Source: a virus
DNA length: 26,102 nt
Reading direction: 5' to 3' (one strand)
Virus record (IMG/VR): IMGVR_UViG_3300002835_000953
Coordinates: 1-26,102 of that record
The notes under the pieces were generated by a model that searched no databases, was not told the DNA's origin, and saw only the letters and a list, made by a program, of their open reading frames with translations. Position 1 is the stretch's first letter. Every line of letters starts with the position of its first letter. Below, piece after piece: positions 24,564 through 26,102 of this stretch. The translations under genes and the position numbers were made by a program.

Positions 24564-24788
24564 ATGAGCGTAAAATTAATTTTAGATAGTTACTTAGGTA
24601 AAAATACAAAAACAACTGAAAAAGATTTAGGTGATGGTACTAAACAAGTTTGTGATTTAGATACTGGTGAATGTTATGTTGTTAGAATGAAAGATGGTCT
24701 AATAGAAAGAGTTGACAATACAATGAGAACAAATAAAAGAATCCAAGTGGAAACACAAACTGGGATAAAACAACTATTAAACGGATAG
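24564..24788 (+). CDS. Small conserved-looking protein, function unknown
   Basis: This 74-residue protein begins MSVKLILDSYLGK. I chose ATG 24564 rather than GTG 24540 because the latter touches the hub stop and would place the promoter element inside the gene. The centre reads KQVCDLDTGECYVVRMKDG, with two Cys eight residues apart on a likely beta hairpin, followed by LIERVDN. No known family is recognised. It is not membrane-bound and has no signal peptide. Its place between baseplate genes and its own late promoter candidate suggest a virion or assembly role. Confidence 0.75.
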   Translation: MSVKLILDSYLGKNTKTTEKDLGDGTKQVCDLDTGECYVVRMKDGLIERVDNTMRTNKRIQVETQTGIKQLLNG

Positions 24789-24792
24789 AAAA

Positions 24793-25476
24793 ATGCGAAT
24801 CGACCACAAGATTTTAAATGAACTTAGTAGATACAAGGAAATAAATAACTATATTATGGAACAAGATGTTCCACCACCACCTCCCCCAGCAGGAGATGTA
24901 CCACCAGTAGGTGGGGCAACACCACCTCCACCACCTGGTGATACTGGTGCTATGTTACCACCTCCTCCTACAGCACCAACAACAAGTGATGTTCCTGCAA
25001 CACCGGTGGATACTGAAGCAGACCCTGATGTTGAAAAAGTTGAAGACGAAAACTCTAAGAAAGTTGAGGTAACTGATTTAGTAAAAAGTCAGAAATCTGT
25101 GGAAGAAAAACAAGATGAATACTTTGAAAATCTTTTCAACCATTTAAACGACTTAGAAAGTAAACTTTCTGCTATGGATGGTATTATTGAAAAATTGAAT
25201 AATATTGAAACTAAAATTGAAAAATATAGAACTAAAACACCTGAAGAAAAATTGGAACTGAGAACTTTAGATTCAGGTCCTTTTAATCAAAAATTAAGTC
25301 AATTCTTTGAAGACAAAGAAGAAGAGATGGAAATGACAGGTAAAAATGAATATGTTTTAACTCCAGACGAAGTTGAAAGTTATTCACCAAGTGACATCAA
25401 AAGAAGTTTTAGAAATTTCGGAGAAGATGAAATGACACCTGAAGATGATATGAGTAAATTCAAAAAAATATATTAG
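24793..25476 (+). CDS. Proline-rich, coiled-coil protein, function unknown
   Basis: This 227-residue acidic protein starts four bases after the previous stop. Residues 1-25 (MRIDHKILNELSRYKEINNY, then IMEQ) form a separate helix. Residues 27-75 are proline-rich, with two PPPPP-type runs and PPVGG spacers. Residues about 85-150 form a likely coiled coil (KKVEVTDLVKSQKSVEEKQD, then LNDLESKLSAMDGIIEKLNN, IETKIEKY). The C-terminal 75 residues are acidic (FEDKEEEMEM) and end DDMSKFKKIY. Helix, flexible rod, coiled coil and acidic tail suggest a scaffold, linker or head-internal protein. Both LNE and IME in the first 25 residues fit the L/I-x-E cleavage rule of T4-type prohead proteases, but that is inference. 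Confidence 0.75.
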   Translation: MRIDHKILNELSRYKEINNYIMEQDVPPPPPPAGDVPPVGGATPPPPPGDTGAMLPPPPTAPTTSDVPATPVDTEADPDVEKVEDENSKKVEVTDLVKSQKSVEEKQDEYFENLFNHLNDLESKLSAMDGIIEKLNNIETKIEKYRTKTPEEKLELRTLDSGPFNQKLSQFFEDKEEEMEMTGKNEYVLTPDEVESYSPSDIKRSFRNFGEDEMTPEDDMSKFKKIY

Positions 25477-25484
25477 AACTTAAT

Positions 25485-25513
25485 TTGACAAACCCACGGC
25501 TGACACTTACTAT
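25485..25513 (+). promoter_or_regulatory. Candidate sigma70-type promoter of gp32-like gene
   Basis: TTGACA (25485-25490) is a perfect -35 box. After exactly 17 bases comes TACTAT (25508-25513), a 4/6 match to the -10 consensus. TATAAT at 25518-25523 is perfect but 27 bases from the -35, so it might define a second start. No TATTTAT element is present in this gap. Confidence 0.5.
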
Positions 25514-25552
25514 TGTGTATAATATTTCTTAACAAAAAACTTTTTAAACATT

Positions 25553-26102
25553 ATGGCGACAAACCCATTAGATGCTATTTTAGCTCAGTACGAACAATCA
25601 CAAAAATCAGGTAGCAATACCAACAAAATGTCTCAAGATGAGAGAATGAAGAAATACTTCGCAGCTCTTCTTAAGGACAATGAAAAACAAGGACAAAAAA
25701 GATTAAGAATCCTTCCAACTACAGATGGAAGCTCACCTTTCAAAGAGGTGTGGTTTCACGAAATCCAAGTAGATGGTAAATGGCAAAAGTTCTATGACCC
25801 AGGTAAAAATGATAATGAGCGTTCTCCACTTACAGAAGTATATGAAGAACTTATGTCAACTGGTAGAGATGCCGACAAAGAACTTGCAAAACAATACAAA
25901 CCTCGTAAATTTTACATTGTTAAACTTATCGACAGAGATAATGAAAACGATGGAGTTAAGTTTTGGAGATTCAAACACAACTACAAAAACGAAGGTATCT
26001 TAGATAAACTTATTCCTATCTTTAGAGCAAAAGGTGATGTAACCGATTCTCAAAAAGGTAGAGATATTATCTTAGAGATGACCAAAGCAAAAACCCCAAA
26101 GG
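25553..26102 (+). CDS. Single-stranded DNA-binding protein, T4 gp32-like, 3' end outside window
   Basis: This protein coats single-stranded DNA during replication, recombination and repair. The visible 183 residues start MATNPLDAILAQYEQSQKSG, a helical self-association arm, followed by DERMKKYFAALLKDNEKQGQ. The core OB-fold follows the gp32 order: KRLRILPTTDGSSPFKEVWF, HEIQVDGKWQKFYDPG, SPLTEVYEEL, then RKFYIVKLIDRDNENDGVKF and WRFKHNYKNEGILDKLI. T4 gp32 binds zinc through one His and three Cys in the segment after the HEI-like strand. Here the His is kept (His69) but the visible part has no Cys at all. The gene has a host-type promoter candidate of its own and no visible Shine-Dalgarno sequence. 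Confidence 0.85.
   Translation, partial: MATNPLDAILAQYEQSQKSGSNTNKMSQDERMKKYFAALLKDNEKQGQKRLRILPTTDGSSPFKEVWFHEIQVDGKWQKFYDPGKNDNERSPLTEVYEELMSTGRDADKELAKQYKPRKFYIVKLIDRDNENDGVKFWRFKHNYKNEGILDKLIPIFRAKGDVTDSQKGRDIILEMTKAKTPK

Noticed and set aside
25773-26003. 76-codon ORF near the right edge
   Set aside because: It is an out-of-frame reading of the gp32-like gene, whose own frame is open from 25553 to the edge and fits the family.
1-26102. tRNA genes, CRISPR arrays, insertion sequences
   Set aside because: No cloverleaf, regularly spaced repeat array or transposase signature was seen by eye on either strand.

Overview
This window is the tail and baseplate region of an AT-rich T4-like myovirus. 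Five genes carry the diagnosis: a T4 gp18-type contractile sheath, a gp19-type tube protein whose length (162 aa) matches T4, a gp26/gp51-type baseplate/assembly protein just before the tape measure, a gp53-type wedge protein, and a gp32-type single-stranded DNA-binding protein at the right edge. The host cannot be named. Most starts lack a Shine-Dalgarno sequence and have A/T-rich leaders, which is usual for Bacteroidota, but three candidate host-type promoters have TTGAYA-like -35 boxes, which is not the Bacteroidota pattern.

Layout. Positions 1-2252 (minus strand) hold a SNF2-type DEAH helicase that runs off the left edge. It is split at its ATP-binding loop by a 378-residue intein with an intact two-motif LAGLIDADG endonuclease. 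A short divergent promoter region leads into plus-strand late genes: a possible gp14-like neck protein and a gp15-like tail terminator. Between the tail terminator and the sheath lies a 53-aa antisense gene for a ribbon-helix-helix-type regulator, with three spaced half-sites in front of it. Then come a very large sheath protein (1195 aa), a HAD-fold hydrolase, the tube protein, the gp26/51-like assembly protein with an overlapping +1-frame extension, the tape measure (640 aa), a 1686-aa tail/baseplate protein containing an OmpA-like domain, a gp53-like LysM protein, a 2301-aa hub-like baseplate protein, two small or uncharacterised proteins, and the start of the gp32-like protein.

How it works together. 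The late genes encode the tail: tape measure and chaperones set the length (about 96 nm at 0.15 nm per residue), tube and sheath polymerise on the baseplate, and the gp15-like protein caps the end. A TATTTAT element precedes most late transcription units, and clear intrinsic terminators follow the sheath, the tube and the assembly-protein genes. The abundant proteins can therefore be made from separate short units. The minus-strand genes and the gp32-like gene instead have host-type promoter candidates.

The observations most worth checking are: the candidate programmed +1 frameshift (TTT TTT C, then CGC) before the tape measure; the Ala-1 intein in the helicase P-loop; the hidden antisense regulator with helically phased half-sites; the OmpA-like domain in a tail protein; and a gp32-like protein with no cysteine in the part visible here.
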